A DNA stretch of 64,000 nucleotides from the NCBI GenBank assembly GCA_026826555.1, contig JAKSZT010000142.1, positions 1,952,497-2,016,496 on the forward strand. The letters run 5' to 3'. Position numbers and translations under genes: made by a program. The stretch is from Tolypeutes matacus. Lineage: Eukaryota > Chordata > Mammalia > Cingulata > Chlamyphoridae. Of the stretch, positions 11,491 through 25,500 are shown piece by piece. Position 1 is the first letter of the stretch, and every line of letters starts with the position of its first letter. Under the pieces are notes generated by a model. The model saw only the letters and a program-made list of their open reading frames with translations, had not been told where the DNA came from and made no database searches.

Positions 11491-12099
11491 CAAAAAGTTC
11501 TATCCACAAATCTGTTCCCGAGATCTCTATGTCACTAATTTTCCCATCATGTTCCTTCCAAGTCGCTGCTTATTCAGTCAAACCATTGTTAATAATACTT
11601 GAATCATTATACAAATGTATCTCTGGCCACTTCTCCTTCTAAGCAAAATGAACAATCAGATACACTGCTTATGGTTCTGATTGTTGGAAGATTTTCTCTC
11701 ACCACTGTCCTTCAGGAACATCCTGGAAAGGGGATCTGGTGCTGCAGCTGACCAATTTTGAGTGGTACCTATATATCATGCAGAACAATATATAAACCAG
11801 GCCCAAGCTTTCTCTTCCTCTGCGACTAATTGTAAGGAATTTCCCAATAGGCTCTTCCTGTTGGCTGGGAAAGAGAAGGCAATGTGGCAGGAGTGGGAGA
11901 CATGAACATTTAGGCCACTTCCTCATGTAACTTACTTGTGGCTTCAGAAGCTGTTTGAGCCCTAATTCAAATATTTTATGATGGAGTGCAGCTGTACATG
12001 CACAACTTTATTGCTTGGTGAGTCCTACAACACCCACTTCAGGAGTGAAAACTTAGATCTCATGGTAACTTAGTGGTCCATGGTTAAGTGTTCAGTCTC

Positions 12100-13200
12100 T
12101 ACTAAGACCCAGTAGCAGGCCAAAGGCTGTTTTTCAAAAGGATAATAGTTATCTGCAGATGATGGCAAGGCTTTGCTCCAAAATCCCAAGTGTCTGCATT
12201 ATGATTTTCATTTGGGGACGACCAAAACTTCCAAGCACCATCTCTATTTGCCACTGACCCTTCCGGCACCATTGGATCTGCTGGATCATATGACCCAATT
12301 TGCAGTGCAGCTTGGATACCAGTTGGAACTGTCAGAGTGCCTCTTCTTGTCCTTGTCCCCATTCAAAACAGGCAACTCTTCTATCCATTCAGTAAATTGG
12401 CTGGAGTAGCACTCCCAAATGAGTGATACATTGTCTCAAAATCTAAAAAGCCCAACTAGGCATTGTGCCTTGTTTTTTGGTCATAGGAGGGGCCAGATGC
12501 AACAGTTTATCATTCATCTTAGAATGGACATCTCAACATGACCCACACCAAGTTATACCTAGAAATTTCACTGAGGTGGAAGGCCCCTGTATTTTTGTTG
12601 GATTCATCTCCCATCTCACATGCAAATGCCTTACCAATAAGTCTAGAGTACTTGCTACTTCTTGCTCTCTAGGTTCGATAAACATATTATCAGTATAATG
12701 AACCATGTTATGTTTGTGGTCGGGAACGATGCTTAAGATCCCTGTGGACTAGTTTATGAAATAAGGTTGGAGAGCTGATATACCCCTGAAGTAGGACAAT
12801 GCAGGTGTATTTCTGGCCTTGCCATCTAAAAGAAAACTGTTTCTGATAGTCTTTACTAGTAGCTATTGAGAAAAAAATCACGTGCCAGATCAACAGCTGC
12901 ATACCAGGTGCCAGGGGATATGTTGACATGCTCAAGCAATGATACCACACCTGGAACAGCAGGTATAATTGGAGTCACCACCTGGTTAAGTTTATGATAA
13001 TCTACTGTAATCATCTAAGTTCCACTTGTTTTCTGCACCTCAAATAGGAGAGTAAAATGGGGATGTGTTGGGAATCACCACCCCTGTATCCTTCAAGAAC
13101 CTTGATGGTGGCAGTGACCTCTGAAATCCCTCGAGGAATGTAGTATTGCTTTTGATTTACTATTTTGCTAGGTAGTGGCAGTTATAGTGGCACTACCTAT
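12100..13200 (-). pseudogene. ERVL reverse transcriptase remnant
   Basis: Minus-strand translation around 12683-12709 gives the catalytic loop as H-Y-T-D-N-M. The second aspartate of the usual YxDD box is asparagine, and stops interrupt the flanks. The rest of the domain extends toward 13130 with scattered similarity. It cannot encode an active enzyme. Confidence 0.6.
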
Positions 13201-13479
13201 AATTATCTGGGCAAAGAAAAAAGATAAAAGATTTTGACACTACCCAGGTGGCTGGTATTTATGCAGAAGGGTACATAAGAGGACAGTGTTTAATAAAAAG
13301 AGCTCAATAATTATTGTAAAGTTTCTCTCATGTCCTTGTTTGACTTCTGAACTATGGTTGCACAGAACAAGACTTTAAGATGCTTAAGAGAAAACTGTTA
13401 GGAAACTAAAGAACTGAGAAGACATTTCAAAGTTAGAAGTATAGGTTCAGTCTAAGTGTAGAACACTGGTTTTCAGTTC
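13201..13479. other. Unassigned spacer
   Basis: Nothing recognisable: no long frame, no repeat ends. It could be decayed ERVL 5' sequence. Confidence 0.3.
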
Positions 13480-14751
13480 AATTCCTATAATATTCAGTTC
13501 TAAGAGTGAAGCTCAAACTCAAGGCCCAAAAGATATACCCCAGAATAAGAACAAATGAAAGAGATAACTCCTAACAAAGCCCAAAATGCATCTCTACTAG
13601 AACTTTGAGATCTATTCCACTTACACTGCCAACATGTGATAGAAATATGGGACACAGTAAAAAATTCAGATAGCTATAACTGGAGGCTCATATAAAGGGT
13701 AAAAGAAATAAAAAATCAATGTTATGAAATTGTGGCTGACATTTTCCCAAAATGATAAAATACATCAACCCACACATTCAAGAGATGCAGTGAAGTTCAG
13801 GTAGGAGAGATATAAATAAAACCACAATCAGGAAATTACAAAAAAAAAAAACAAAGGCAAAAAGACCATTTTAAAGCAACCATAGGAAAAAAGTCATATT
13901 ATTTTCAAAGGAAAAATAATAAATATGATGGTTACTCTTCAACAAGAATAATTGAAGCCAATATTAAACGAATAGTGTCTATATTGTAATGAAATAAAAT
14001 TTGCTAACCTAGAATTCTATATTCATCAAAATGTATATCATAAATGAAGGCAAATGAAAACATTTTCAGAAAAAAAAAAGGTTGGGGAATTTGTTGCTAA
14101 AAGATTTCTTTACAACAAATAATTAAATATGTAGTTCTTTAGGATGAATGAAATGATCCTAGATGAAATACAAAACTACAGTAAGAATGGAGGAGAATCA
14201 AAATTTCTAAATATTGGATATAAATATAATATATTTTTTTGTTCAAAATAAGAATAAAATGTATTATATGATTTATAATTAATGTAAAAGTAAACTATTG
14301 GATAACGTTAAAATAAGGATGAGTTGGCAAATGGAGTTGAAATATTCCCTTTCCCCATTTCTGATGAAGATATAAATCATATTATAAGTAAACATTTATA
14401 AATACATTATGGGTGATAATCAAAGTAGTTACAAATAAATATCTAATAGAAGGAAAATTAAATAATAACAGATAATTGGTAAAGTAAAAGATGTAGAAAA
14501 GAGAAATAAAAGCAAATAGCAGAATTGTAGTTTAAGACCAGATATTTCAGTAATTACATTAAATGTAAATGTTCTGAATATTCCAATTAAAATGCAAACA
14601 TTTTCTGAGAAGATTAAAAAAAAAAACTATGTGTTGTTTAAAGAGACACATATTAAACATAAAGACACAGAAATGTTGAGTATAAAAGGATGGAAAATGA
14701 AATCAAATGCAAGTACTGTACAAAAGAATATTTAGATATTCCTTGAAAATA
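13480..14751 (+). mobile_element. Old L1: ORF1 3' part to ORF2 start (left half)
   Basis: Degraded sense L1. The section 13740-14110 follows the end of ORF1 (for example the 'NLEFYIHQNV'-like stretch near 14005-14035 and 'NLLLKDFF' near 14085). About 14560-14700 follows the first residues of ORF2 (the 'LNVNVLNIPI' region, then the 'YVLFKETHIKHKDTE' region). It is interrupted at about 14752 by a younger L1 and resumes at about 17085. Confidence 0.7.
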
Positions 14752-17084
14752 CAATTGTCTGGGTCTCCACCCACTGATACAACACATTATGACAGGTTGA
14801 ACACTCACACACTCCCTAGTAGCCTGCTCCAGATGCACCCTGGGTCCTGGAGGGGTGGGGAGGGAGGAACAGAATACATCAAACAGGGGGTATTTAGTGG
14901 TCAGTGGAAATGTTTTTCATTACCTTATAGTGATGGACACAGGACATGGTAAATATCATCAAAATTTATAAAAGTGTACGATCTAAAATGTAAACCATTC
15001 TGTAAGCCACTGACAATGTTTAGTAGCTATGTTTCACTATCTGTATATCAGTTATAACAATGCTACCATCCACATACAAAAAGGTTTTAATATGGGGTGA
15101 GGAAAGGGGGAGGAGGTTGGGTATATGAGAGTGTCTTTTATTCAGTGTGTGACTTTGCTGTGACCTAAAATTCTTTGAAAATTAAATGAAAAATAGTGAG
15201 ACACCGGAGAGTGAGAGGGGGAAGGTGCCATGGTACAGATTGGGCACCAGATATTGCAGCGATAAAAGGCAAAATGTCATAAAATTATTTTTTATTATTT
15301 TTAAAAATTTTTTTCTCATTTTTTGAATAACCCAATCCTTTAATTTAATCTAATTTTTAGTTTTTATTTAACTTTTCATGTATTTTATCTCATACATTTA
15401 AACATCATTATTATTTCATTTTCCTATTAATTGTGTTTGGCTATTGTATTGGCTTCATCTTTAAAGAAGCTTTGGATCACAGAAGGGTTACAACTGGGGT
15501 GGGAGAGGATTGTTGGTGGGGGTGTCAGGGTAGGGGGGGTGCATGGGAGGAAGTTCAACTGAACATACATAAAAGATAAATAAAATTGTTCAAATGCTTA
15601 TGGGGCATGGTCACAGTGGGTGGAGAATCACTCAATAAATGAGAGAATCCTGAATTCCCATCCTGGAGAGCTCTGCCATATTCTCCAAGGGAGTAGCAAC
15701 AGTCCCCCAAGTGCAGGGGCAGTGTCTGGCAAAGGAGGATGATCCACTGATGGGCTCTTGTTATTGATGACTAGCCTTATGAGTCTTTGCTCTTGAAATG
15801 GAAACTTAGCCTATTGTTATGGGGTGCCTAAGAATTGCCTCCTGAAAGCCTCCTTGTTGCTCAAATTTGGCCTCTCTCTAAGCCAAAGTCAGCATATGAA
15901 TGCCTTACCTTCCTCCCAGCATGAGGCATGACTCCCGGGGATAAGCCTCCCTGGCAATGAGGGATTACTAACAAGTGCCAACAGGAAATACGACTGGAAA
16001 AAGACCTCAATTAAAAGGGAGAAAAGGTAAAGACAAATGAGTTCATATGGCTAAGAGACTTCGAAGTGGGCCGGGAGGTCATCCCAGAGGTAACACTTAT
16101 GCACATCTCAATAGGAGCTCATAGGCTTCCAATGTGGATATCACCCCAAACAGAGGGGCTCCTGAGGGCTCTGGAGACACCAAGGTCCTATATCAGGGTG
16201 GATAACTCCAGAGTTTTGTGCCTTATCAGTGAGCCCTACTTTGGAATCCTTGCTCCTGAAAGTGACAGAGTTGGACCCAAATATGTCTTCCCTGCACATG
16301 GTCCATCTGTCCTTTCTATTCAAACCTATATGTGGTGCTGGAGTTTGTAGGTATACTTCCGAGTCTGGAGTCTTTGGGCTGTCCACATGCCAGCTGGGCC
16401 CGGAATCTCGGTGGAGCTGCAACTCTTACTCTACAGCTCAATGGACTCACCCTGGACACCTGGTGGGGAGATGATGATGGACAACGGCCATCCCAGGGAA
16501 TGGAGAGAGTCTGCAGCTGCAGACAGGATAATCCCATCTATCTTATCCATGGGATATAAGCCCCCTCTCACTTGGTTGTGAAGTGGACATCACCATCTCA
16601 GACTCCTCAGAATTGAGGGAAGAGCTATGGACTAGAGTGGATTTACTGGTATTCTGTTATAGACATATTGTGATTCACACAATGGAAGTTAATTACAACA
16701 TTAATGTGGAGCCAGTGGCCACCGGACACTTTGGGGGCAGGGAGAGGGAAAAGCAGTTGTAATACAGGGGCTTTTTTGGGACATGGGAATTATCCTGAGT
16801 GACATTGCAATGACAGATATAGGCCATTTTAGATGATCATATAACATGCAGAAGTGTGTGGGAGAGAGTGTGGTCTACAATATGAACTATGGTCCATGCT
16901 TAGTGGCATAGCCCCAAGATGTGTATATCTATCTCTGGTGAAGTGGCACTCTAATGAAGGATGTTTATGTGGGAAGTTGTGGGAGGAGTGGGAGGTGGGG
17001 CACATAGGAATCCCTACAATTTTTGTGTAACATTTATGTAATCTAAGTATCTTTTAAAAAATATTAAAATAAAAAAAACAAATA
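14752..17084 (+). mobile_element. Twin-primed (5'-inverted) L1 3' UTR insertion
   Basis: 14765-14835 is the reverse complement of the L1 3' UTR segment at about 1775-1840. From about 14846 the sequence switches to sense and matches 2030-4215 in order, ending in 'TAATCTAAGTATCTTTTAAA' and an A-rich tail. An inverted 5' piece followed by a sense 3' piece is the classic twin-priming product. It contains no ORF2 sequence at all, so it is an insertion made only of 3' UTR. Short open frames at 16066-16580 lie within it and look incidental. Confidence 0.8.
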
Positions 17085-18960
17085 GCATAAATTGAAGTTA
17101 GCAAATCCATGAGTATTTTAAATGTAAATAGAATAATCACTCCATTTAAGGTAGAGTTATTGAAACAACTAAAAAGTAATAAACAATTATATCATATTCA
17201 TAAGAGATAGGAGAAAAGTACAAGGAAGAATAAATATATATTTTGTAAATACAAGCATATAAAAACTACTGTGGCTGTATTATATTACAAAGAAGACCGC
17301 TGTATTCAAGAGGTATGATGGATAGCATAAAATAATAAAGATCCAGTTTATCATAAAAATGTAAAATTCCTTAGTAAAACTTCAATACAAGTGAATAAAA
17401 AAGTTACTGAAAATAAGCAGCAATAGAAACTTAAAAAAATAATAAATTTGAGAAGTTGTCAGAGATAAAGTGCCAATGTTTAGTTGTCATCTAGGACAAG
17501 GATTCAAATCCCCTTTCTGTTTCTTACTCTTAATTTTCTGCCAAAATTAGTTTCTTTTTAGAAATGTTCTGTTGGAATCCAGCCAATAAAGTTTCAATAA
17601 TAACATTTAAAAAATTTTTTTAAAAGTACAATTGTCAGTTAATTAAGAAGATGTAAGTATCACTTATATGTATGCAATTAATTTCAAAATAAATAAAGAA
17701 AAAGTTGACAGAATAGACACGTGTGCAATCATAGCAGATTTTAAACCTCTGAGTAATTGGGAAAATTAATCGATATAACACCAGTAAGAATTTAATAATA
17801 TTGAGTAACATAATTAACTGCCTTAAAATGATAAATGTACAAAATTAAAGAAATCTTGGGCAATCACTCTGGAATTCATATCATTTTGCAAGGGCACAGG
17901 GACATTTACCAAAATAGGTACTACAGTGATACAAAAAAAAAAAAAAAAAAATCTTAACAAAGAATTGAAATCATAAATTACATATTCCCAGACCACAATG
18001 AAATTAATTTGGAGCTCAATAAAATAAAAGTAACTAGTATACATCCAAATATTTAGGAAATATATGTCACAAATTAAAAAGAAAACAAACCTTGTGTGTA
18101 ATGGAAGAAATCACAATAGAAATAATTAAACACCATCAGCTTAATGATAAAAGAAAATATGGCATGTTAAATCTTGTGGAATGCAAATAGAACATGCAAA
18201 ATGGACGCTGGATTTAAATTCACATACTAAAATGGAGTAAAGTTTAAATCAATGACCAAACATACATGACAGCAAGGTAAAATATTAAACCATAGGAAAG
18301 GAGAGAATGCATAAACTTGCAATTTAGCAAACAGTCACTGTAGAATCTACTTCTATAATAAGATCATAAAACTGATTAAATCTACCAATGTTGACAAAGG
18401 AAAAAAAAGGAAATGCCCACATTAAAATAACAGGATTTAAACAAGTGAATCACTGTTAACCCTATAGATACTAGATGGTTAATAAGAGAAAATCATTAAA
18501 AGCTTTATCTAACAAATTTTAATTTTTTTGAAATGGACAAATTACTTGAAATGCCAAAATTTCCAAAATTGCAACCATTAAAGTAGAAATTTGAATAGTA
18601 TCAAATCTATTGATAAAGCCAAATCTGTAATTAACATCCATCCTGATACACTCCAGAACTAAATAGCTTCATTGGTGATTGCTTTGGAATATTCAACGAA
18701 GAAAGAAATACCAATTTTTTGTAAAATCTTTTAGATATAAGATAAGGAGAACATACTTCCTGTTCATTTATGAAGTCAACAAATCATGATTCTAAATCTG
18801 AGAAGGGTGTTACTAAGCAAAGTACATGCCACTAACTCTCAAATCTATTAGCAAAGAAAAGCCAACAATGTGTAAAATATGCTAGCTCTTCCAAGGGATG
18901 TAGAAAGCAGGAAAATAAGACAATCCCAATTTTACAAAATGTTTAAGGTCAAATTAATAA
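17085..18960 (+). mobile_element. Old L1: ORF2 (right half)
   Basis: Continuation of the old L1 from 14751. 17700-18060 corresponds to the endonuclease domain end, with phrases such as 'IIADFKPLSN' and 'DHNEINLELN'. 18480-18780 corresponds to the RT start, with stretches like 'LIHPDTLQN' and 'FIGDCFGIFN'. Poly-A runs and many stops are present; no frame survives. The right edge is approximate. Confidence 0.6.
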
Positions 18961-20654
18961 TTTTTGAGCCTATCTGAGGATGGCATTCACAGAGCAATAA
19001 ATTGCCCCAGAGTCTGAGGAAAGACAGTGATTACAGGGGCAAAGAGGACATAAAAACTCACTCACCTGTGGTATATACAATTGGACACAAGTAGGAATAG
19101 TTCAGCTAGAATAAATGACAAATGGTTAAGGCTGAGTGGGGGCTGGTAACCACTGGGGTTGCAGAAATTGGGGGAATCCCCACATTTTTCAGGCTTTTCT
19201 CTAAAAACCAGTGTGGTCCTCACAAAAGATGGGAGAGAGCCCTAAGGAGTGGTCATTGTAGTACAGACCTGGTAGAGAGGAACAGAAGCCATGCAGAAGG
19301 TGCAACGAATTATACCTGATCCTTTTCCTCCATTTCTACCTTTAAGGAAAATCCTAAAATTGTAGGGGAAAGGGCAGCAAGCATAACTACACTTCAAGCA
19401 ATCATGGCAATTTTTTGCAACAGTGAAAACTGAACAGGAAGGGGACAAGAACTCTGGAAGAAGAGCAGAATTACATGCTGGACCCACCACTACAGCTGGT
19501 GAGGGTCATGAAAACTGAGACAAATTCACTGCTTAGGACCAGGGACACAGTGCAGGCTTCAAATGAGACTTAATAAGAAAAAGAGAGACTGAATGTCACA
19601 TTACCCCACACATCCCCTTACCCCACACCAGCAAGCTAAAAAGATTCAAATAACAAGTAATAGCAGAATAGTAGATGAGGGACAGAGGAGGAACATGAGC
19701 ATACAAAGGAACACTCTGAGACATACAACAAGAAAAGAACTAGATCAGAAACCAACAAGATATTGCTTCGGTATACTATTCCACACACTAGACAAAAGGC
19801 ATTACATTAAGTCAATGGTACCCTGAAAATAATCATAGTAGTAAACACAAAATCATTACCCAGCCTAACTACTAACTAGATTAATTGACATCCCTACACT
19901 GTATGCCTACCAGAAGGAAAGACATATCCATTATCAGACATAAAATCTATTCACTTCAATCTCTCATAATCTTCAAAATTTGTCCAAGTTTCTACAAAAA
20001 AATATGAGGTTATATGAAAAAGCAACAAAAATCCCTAGGTTCCAGGAGATAAAGCACTTATTGGAATCAGACTCAGATATGGCACAGATTACAACTATCT
20101 GACAGGGAATTAAAATAATTATCATTAATAAGTTAAAGGTTATTCCTGAAAATATGGGTATCAAGTAAAATCACACAGATGATTTTGGCAAGGAGGTAGA
20201 CAATGCTAATGAAATATAAAGGAACAGCACAGTATCAGAGAAGAAAAATGCCTTCAACAGGCTGAGCAGTTGGGTTATCACAGTTCTCAAAAGAATCAGG
20301 GAAGTTGAAGGGAGGTCAGTAGAAACAAAGCAAATGAAGCACACAAAGAAAATAAAGAGAAAACACAGCAAAACATCCCAAACTGAGGGACTATATAAAA
20401 TGTATAGCTGGAATCCCAGACAAAGAGAGCAAAAACAGGCCAGAAACAATATTTGAAGAACAATGGATGAGAATTTTCCAATATTCAAGACAAACATCAA
20501 AACCAAAGAATCAACAACTTTAAAGAACATAAAGCAGTACAAATAATAAAACAAACAAACACACAAAAAAGTCATAGACATATCCTACTGAAACTGCTGA
20601 CACAACAAAGAGAAAGTCATTAAAGTAGCCATAGTAGAAATAAATATTGGCATG
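18961..20654 (+). mobile_element. Old L1: 5' UTR and ORF1 region
   Basis: 18961-19600 is moderately GC-rich and lies where a 5' UTR would be. From about 20060 the sequence follows ancient L1/HAL1-type ORF1 ('LELKIIIINKLKVIPENMG' region, then the coiled-coil part). It is interrupted at 20655 by an LTR-like repeat and resumes near 21060. A 136-codon minus-strand frame at 20171-20581 is only the antisense of ORF1. Confidence 0.55.
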
Positions 20655-21058
20655 TGTTTTAGCTTGCTAGGGCAGCTTTAACAAAGTACCACAAACTTGA
20701 TGTGCTTAAAACAATAGCAATAGATTGTCTAACAATTTTGCAGACTGGAAATCTGAAGTCATGTGGAAGGTATGATTTCTCTGAAGTCTGTTGATTTCTA
20801 GTGGTACCTTGCCAGCAATCCATGGCATAACTCAATTTGTACCTTCAGCACATGCTGTCATCTCTCTGTCTTCTACTAAGTGTGTCCAAATTTCTTCATC
20901 TTATAAGCACACTTGTCATATTGGATTAAAGCCCACCCAAATCTAGTTTAGCCTCATCATAAACTACCATCTCCAAAGATCCTATTTCCACAGAGGATCA
21001 CATTCATGGAATCATGACCTGGATAGGAATTAAATATATATTTTTCAGGAATATAAAA
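20655..21058 (+). repeat. LTR-like repeat inserted in L1 ORF1
   Basis: Begins TGTTTTAGCTTGCTAGGGCA, contains the widespread mammalian phrase 'ACAAAGTACCACAAACTTGA', and is flanked by CATG on both sides (20651-20654 and 21059-21062). It splits the old L1 ORF1. The family assignment is uncertain; the 4-bp flank repeat supports a transposed element. Confidence 0.5.
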
Positions 21059-22540
21059 CATGTCACCATTTAAGCCAGAACACTTGGAATGGCATTTTAA
21101 TAATTCTGAAGGAAAAAATATCAACTCAGAATGTATAATCAGTGACAATGGCATTAAAAATGAAAGGAGAAAAAATATTTTTTTCAGGAAAACAAATAGC
21201 AAATGAATTGATTTCCAGATCTACTCTATGAAAATTGTTAAAGTAACTTCTTCAAACAGAAAAAATAAGATATCAGACTGAAACCTGGATCTCCACAAAA
21301 AAATAATGATCGATAAAAATGGTATAAATAAAGATTAAATTGAAATCATTTATCTTAACTTATTTGGCCTGAAGTAAAACAGATGATTGGAGTCAAAATA
21401 ATAGCAAGGTATTCTGTGTTTATATAAATCATAAATATAATGAGTGCAATGAAAATGGCACAAAGAATGAGAAGAAGAAATAATAAACAGACATTTGAAA
21501 GAACTTTACAAATGAACCTGATTAAATGGCATAATATTATATGATGGTAGACACTAAATTTTAAAGATGTATATTGTAAACTCTGAGCAGCCACTAAAAT
21601 ATTTTAGATAAAGTATAAATAATTAACAAAAAAGGAAATAAACTGGAATAAAAGGTATCTCAATTAACACAAGAGAATGCAGAAAAAGAGGAAAAATAAA
21701 CATAGAACAGTTGGAAAAATTATAAGGACCTAATAATATGGATGATTTTAATCCAATCTTACCAAAAGTCACATTAAATGTGAATGGACTAAACATATTG
21801 GTTAAAAGACAGAGATTGTAGGATTGGGTGTGATCAATTCCCATATATACACTTTCTATAGTTATTCCATTTTGAATGTAATCTTATGCAAAAATGAAAA
21901 ATAGAAAACATTTACCATGGACACCCTAACCAAAAGAAAAATAGAGATACTACATTAGTTTTTAAAAAAAAAACATACTTTAGAAGATGAAATATTATGA
22001 GAGAAAAGGGCATTACATAATAATGAAAAGGTCACTAAGAATACAAACAATACTAACATGTATTCACATAATGATAAAGCTTCAAACTATGCAATGACAG
22101 ATATAGGCCATTTTATATCATCACATAACATGAAGAACTGTGTGGGAGAGAGTGTAGATTACAATGTGAACTATGGTCCATACTTAATGGCAAAGCCCCA
22201 GAATGTGTTCATCAATTGCAATGAATGTGCCACACTAATGAAGTATGTTTATGTGGGAGGGTGTGGGAGGTATGGGGAGTGGGGCATATGGGAATCCCTA
22301 TATTTTGTGTAAAATTTATGTAATCTAAGTATCTTTTAAAAAATAAAAAAGCTATTATAAGCAAAACAAATAAATTTGAGGAGAAATAGACAAATCCACA
22401 AATACAGTTAGAGACTTAAATATCTGTAATGCAATAATTAACAGAAAATCAGTAAGGATATAGAAAAATTGTACCTATATCTAAAATAGACCTAATAAAA
22501 TCTAAAGTCAAAAACACTTGTTAATTTAGAAGGAGAAAAT
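21059..22540 (+). mobile_element. Old L1: ORF1 end to ORF2 endonuclease
   Basis: 21060-21250 matches the ORF1 C-terminal domain and 21770-21830 the first residues of ORF2 ('LNVNGLNILVKRQRL'). 22370-22540 matches the endonuclease part, with '(R)NRQIHKYS' and 'NRKSVRI' phrases. It is interrupted at 22090-22347 by a later L1 tail. The left edge of the tandem duplication falls inside this element at about 21504. Confidence 0.65.
22090..22347 (+). mobile_element. L1 3' UTR tail, only in unit A
   Basis: 5'-truncated L1 tail starting at the 'CAATGACAGATATAGGCC' point of the 3' UTR and ending in an A-rich tail. Imperfect flank repeats are AAAGCTTCAAACTA (22076-22089) and AAAGCTATTATAA (22348-22360). 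Unit B has the uninterrupted site at 39940, so it inserted after the duplication. Confidence 0.8.
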
Positions 22541-25500
22541 AGCAAAAGCAAAGTACAATAGTAGAAGAAAAGCAAGGCACATGCAGGGGAAATTCCCCTA
22601 ATGTCCCAATTTACATTATTGCAAGTATCGCATCTATTTTTCGTTGTCTCTCATTATCCATCATTTTCTTAGATGGCATCCAACTATCACCCCAACACAC
22701 ATACATTTTTGTGTTCCATTCTTTTTGGCAAAGGAACAATTTTTTTAATTGTTCCTTTTGTGATTTGGGTGCCATTACCTGAATCCCTAAATCCCTGAAA
22801 TTTCCTAATGATGGCAAGTGTAACCAGGGGCTTCCATCTATTTTATTTATCTTCATATCTATGTTAGTTCTATAGTGTTAGTTTGACAGTCATCCATTAG
22901 TGCTGATTCTAAGAATCTATGCTCTACAAACAAAAGGTGTGTAATTTGACTTAACATTTGTTACATTGAAAGTCTTTTTTCATTTGTCAGTCATTTGCAC
23001 CCATCCACTTGACACAGAGGTCCTCACTACCTGAGGATCATTATTTAATGCTAATTGTGGAATTTTTCATTAGCACATTGAATTGCATATATAGTATTAT
23101 ATCAAGTATGTAAGTCAAATAATGCATTTTAAGGTCTTTAAGAATATATAACTGAAGTTAACAGTGTTAGCCTCTTGGCATTGGAAAGTGATTATTTTTT
23201 CATGATCTTTTGCTTCCAAATTTCAACAATAAGCATGCATTATTTTGGTAGACAGAAAAAATTAAAAGTTGAAATATTAAGTAAATAGCATAATATGTTT
23301 TGCAAAACAAATTCAGCATGATAAAGATTATGTTTTTAAAAATCTCAGGTTGTTTAATATTATACCTGGACAAAAACGAGGTACTTTATTCTCAAAACAA
23401 GTTACATAATTATAATTAAGTGGAATTTTACCTGAAATTCAGCTTCTGTAAGTAAATAAAAATTAAGTTGCAGAAAGAGAACCAATTACGACTACTCAAA
23501 AGTTTTTATATGAACATAAAATGATAATTCATAAAACCTGTAGATACACATTGCCATGTAAATTCATGGAAATGTTTATATTCACTATAAATGTAGTTCA
23601 TTGTAGAAATCCTAAAACTATCAAAAAGATAAAAGAAATTCCAAATCTCAAGTCAACATTTATAAATAGTTTGTTTAATCTAAATTTAAATAGTATAATT
23701 TGTCTGAGTAAAATATTATCATAACTTAAATATAGTTTGTATTCCAGAGTTGTCCCTTATTACATAATATTTTCTCGTATTAATGAAGTTTTTTATAAAC
23801 TTTATTTTAGTAAAAAGGAGTTTAAATTTAATGTATTGTTTTCACATGATTTCTTGATATTTCCAATTGTTAAAGAGCTTATAATTAAATTCACATTTAT
23901 ACTTACATAATTGCATAAAGGATGTGCAAATTTTTTTCAATTGTATTCAAACTAAGTTTTATTTAATTTAAATTAATTTTCTTTTTAAAAACTTTTATTC
24001 TTGTTGATTTGTTTAAATGAAATTATATAGTTCATGAATTTAAAGAGGCATAAATGTTAAGATGAAGAAAACTGTAATATCTAAACTTTAAAATATTAAC
24101 TGTGTCTTAATCAGTCAAAATATTGCTCTTTCTGTGGAAGGAGGAGAGGGGGATTGAAAAAATAGGAGCTATCAGATGATCCCAGGGTTCTCAGTAGAAC
24201 ATCACCAATTTCATTTCACACAGTAGCACCTTCTAACCATTGCTTATATGGAAATGGATAAGATACACAACTACATACTAACACAAGAATGGCTCATTTT
24301 TATTCCATAGAAGTAGTTTCTTTTCAACCAGTTTGTTTGGATGGTCAAAAGCATCATAGAATTGTACAAATAACCACTTTAGGATTTTGTTTGTATCATG
24401 AAAAATATATGTGTAACTATTTGCCCACAGGTATGAGTTAAGGAGAGAAATGCACTGTAGTCAATAGTAAACTGGACAGACAATAAAAACTTAGGAGGAA
24501 ATAGCAATAAAACAGCAACGAAATAGCAATAAGCTACAAGTGAAGTGGTCCTTCCTCGCTTCAATTGTATGGGTAGAATTCACAAGAATTAGTTTGATTG
24601 GAAAAGGGCAAAGGTTATTATAACACCGTAACCATCCAGTGTGTGACTTCCTATCTCTAATAAAACTCCACACTCAATAATGCCCGGAAACTTAAACTTT
24701 GCCTTAAATTCTAACATTAAATTTCAGTTTTATCATTTTTAGATTTATTCCAAGTTTCAAAGATAGTACACAGAGTTCTTTTATTCACCAGCTTCTCCTA
24801 TTTTCAATAGCTTATATTATTATGGTGAAACTGTCACAAGAAAGAAATCAACTTTGTTAAATTACTTTCAACCAAATACCAGGACTTGTTTGGATTTTAT
24901 ATGATTTCCTTAAGTATTCATAAGCCATTTTTCCAAGGATCCCTGGTTCCTTTTATTGGAAAATGCTTTTTAGAAAACAAGTTCTGGACACTGTGTGTGC
25001 TTCTTTCTTTTGTTATGCATTGCTTCTAGGCCCTCTCATTACACAAAGGCAATATATGAATGGAAATTATTTCATGTATACACATATTGATAATTTTCAT
25101 ATTTATATTAAGCTCAGTGTAAGTTCATACTGATGTCTCCAATTCTAAGCCAATACCAAAGACCTCATTTTAGCTTTTCTCTCATTTATCTGTAACCTCC
25201 CTCATCGACACTGGAAAGTCTGTCTCCCACTCGCAGTCATCTGTTTATTTTTTGTTCATCCTCTGTATACATGCAAAGCAATTTTATAGTTGTTAAGCTA
25301 TATTCCTATGAGAAACAAATTTAACAACCACATACAATAATAATGTACAGCCACTTCTGAGTTTAACTTTTATGTTCTAGTCAAAATTGGAATGTTCTAA
25401 AATGACCTAAGGCAGTTCCTTCTTTCCCACACCTTTATTAGTGCAGTTATGCATTACATTTGTATAACACTTATTTTTACATCAGATTCTGCACTTTATT

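Larger units (their letters stand above)
9016..13200 (-). mobile_element. Antisense ERVL-type provirus remnant
   Basis: Old class III endogenous retrovirus on the minus strand. In + coordinates the order is 3' LTR (9016-9454), spacer, dUTPase motif (about 10082-10111), integrase (about 10400-10960), end of RNase H (about 10960-11133 and 11490-11700) and RT (about 12100-13130). A dUTPase downstream of integrase is the known ERVL layout. The reading frames carry many stops and shifts, and an L1 tail is inserted at 11134-11490. I find no gag and no 5' LTR before the neighbouring old L1 begins near 13480, so the 5' part is lost or unrecognisable. Not functional. Confidence 0.8.

Noticed and set aside
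20171..20581. 136-codon minus-strand frame rich in hydrophobic residues
   Set aside because: Antisense of an L1 ORF1 coiled-coil region; lysine/glutamate-rich codons give Phe/Leu/Ser on the other strand.
22611..22856. 81-codon minus-strand frame, possibly an exon
   Set aside because: The unit B counterpart (about 40290-40560) has stops and shifts in the same frame.
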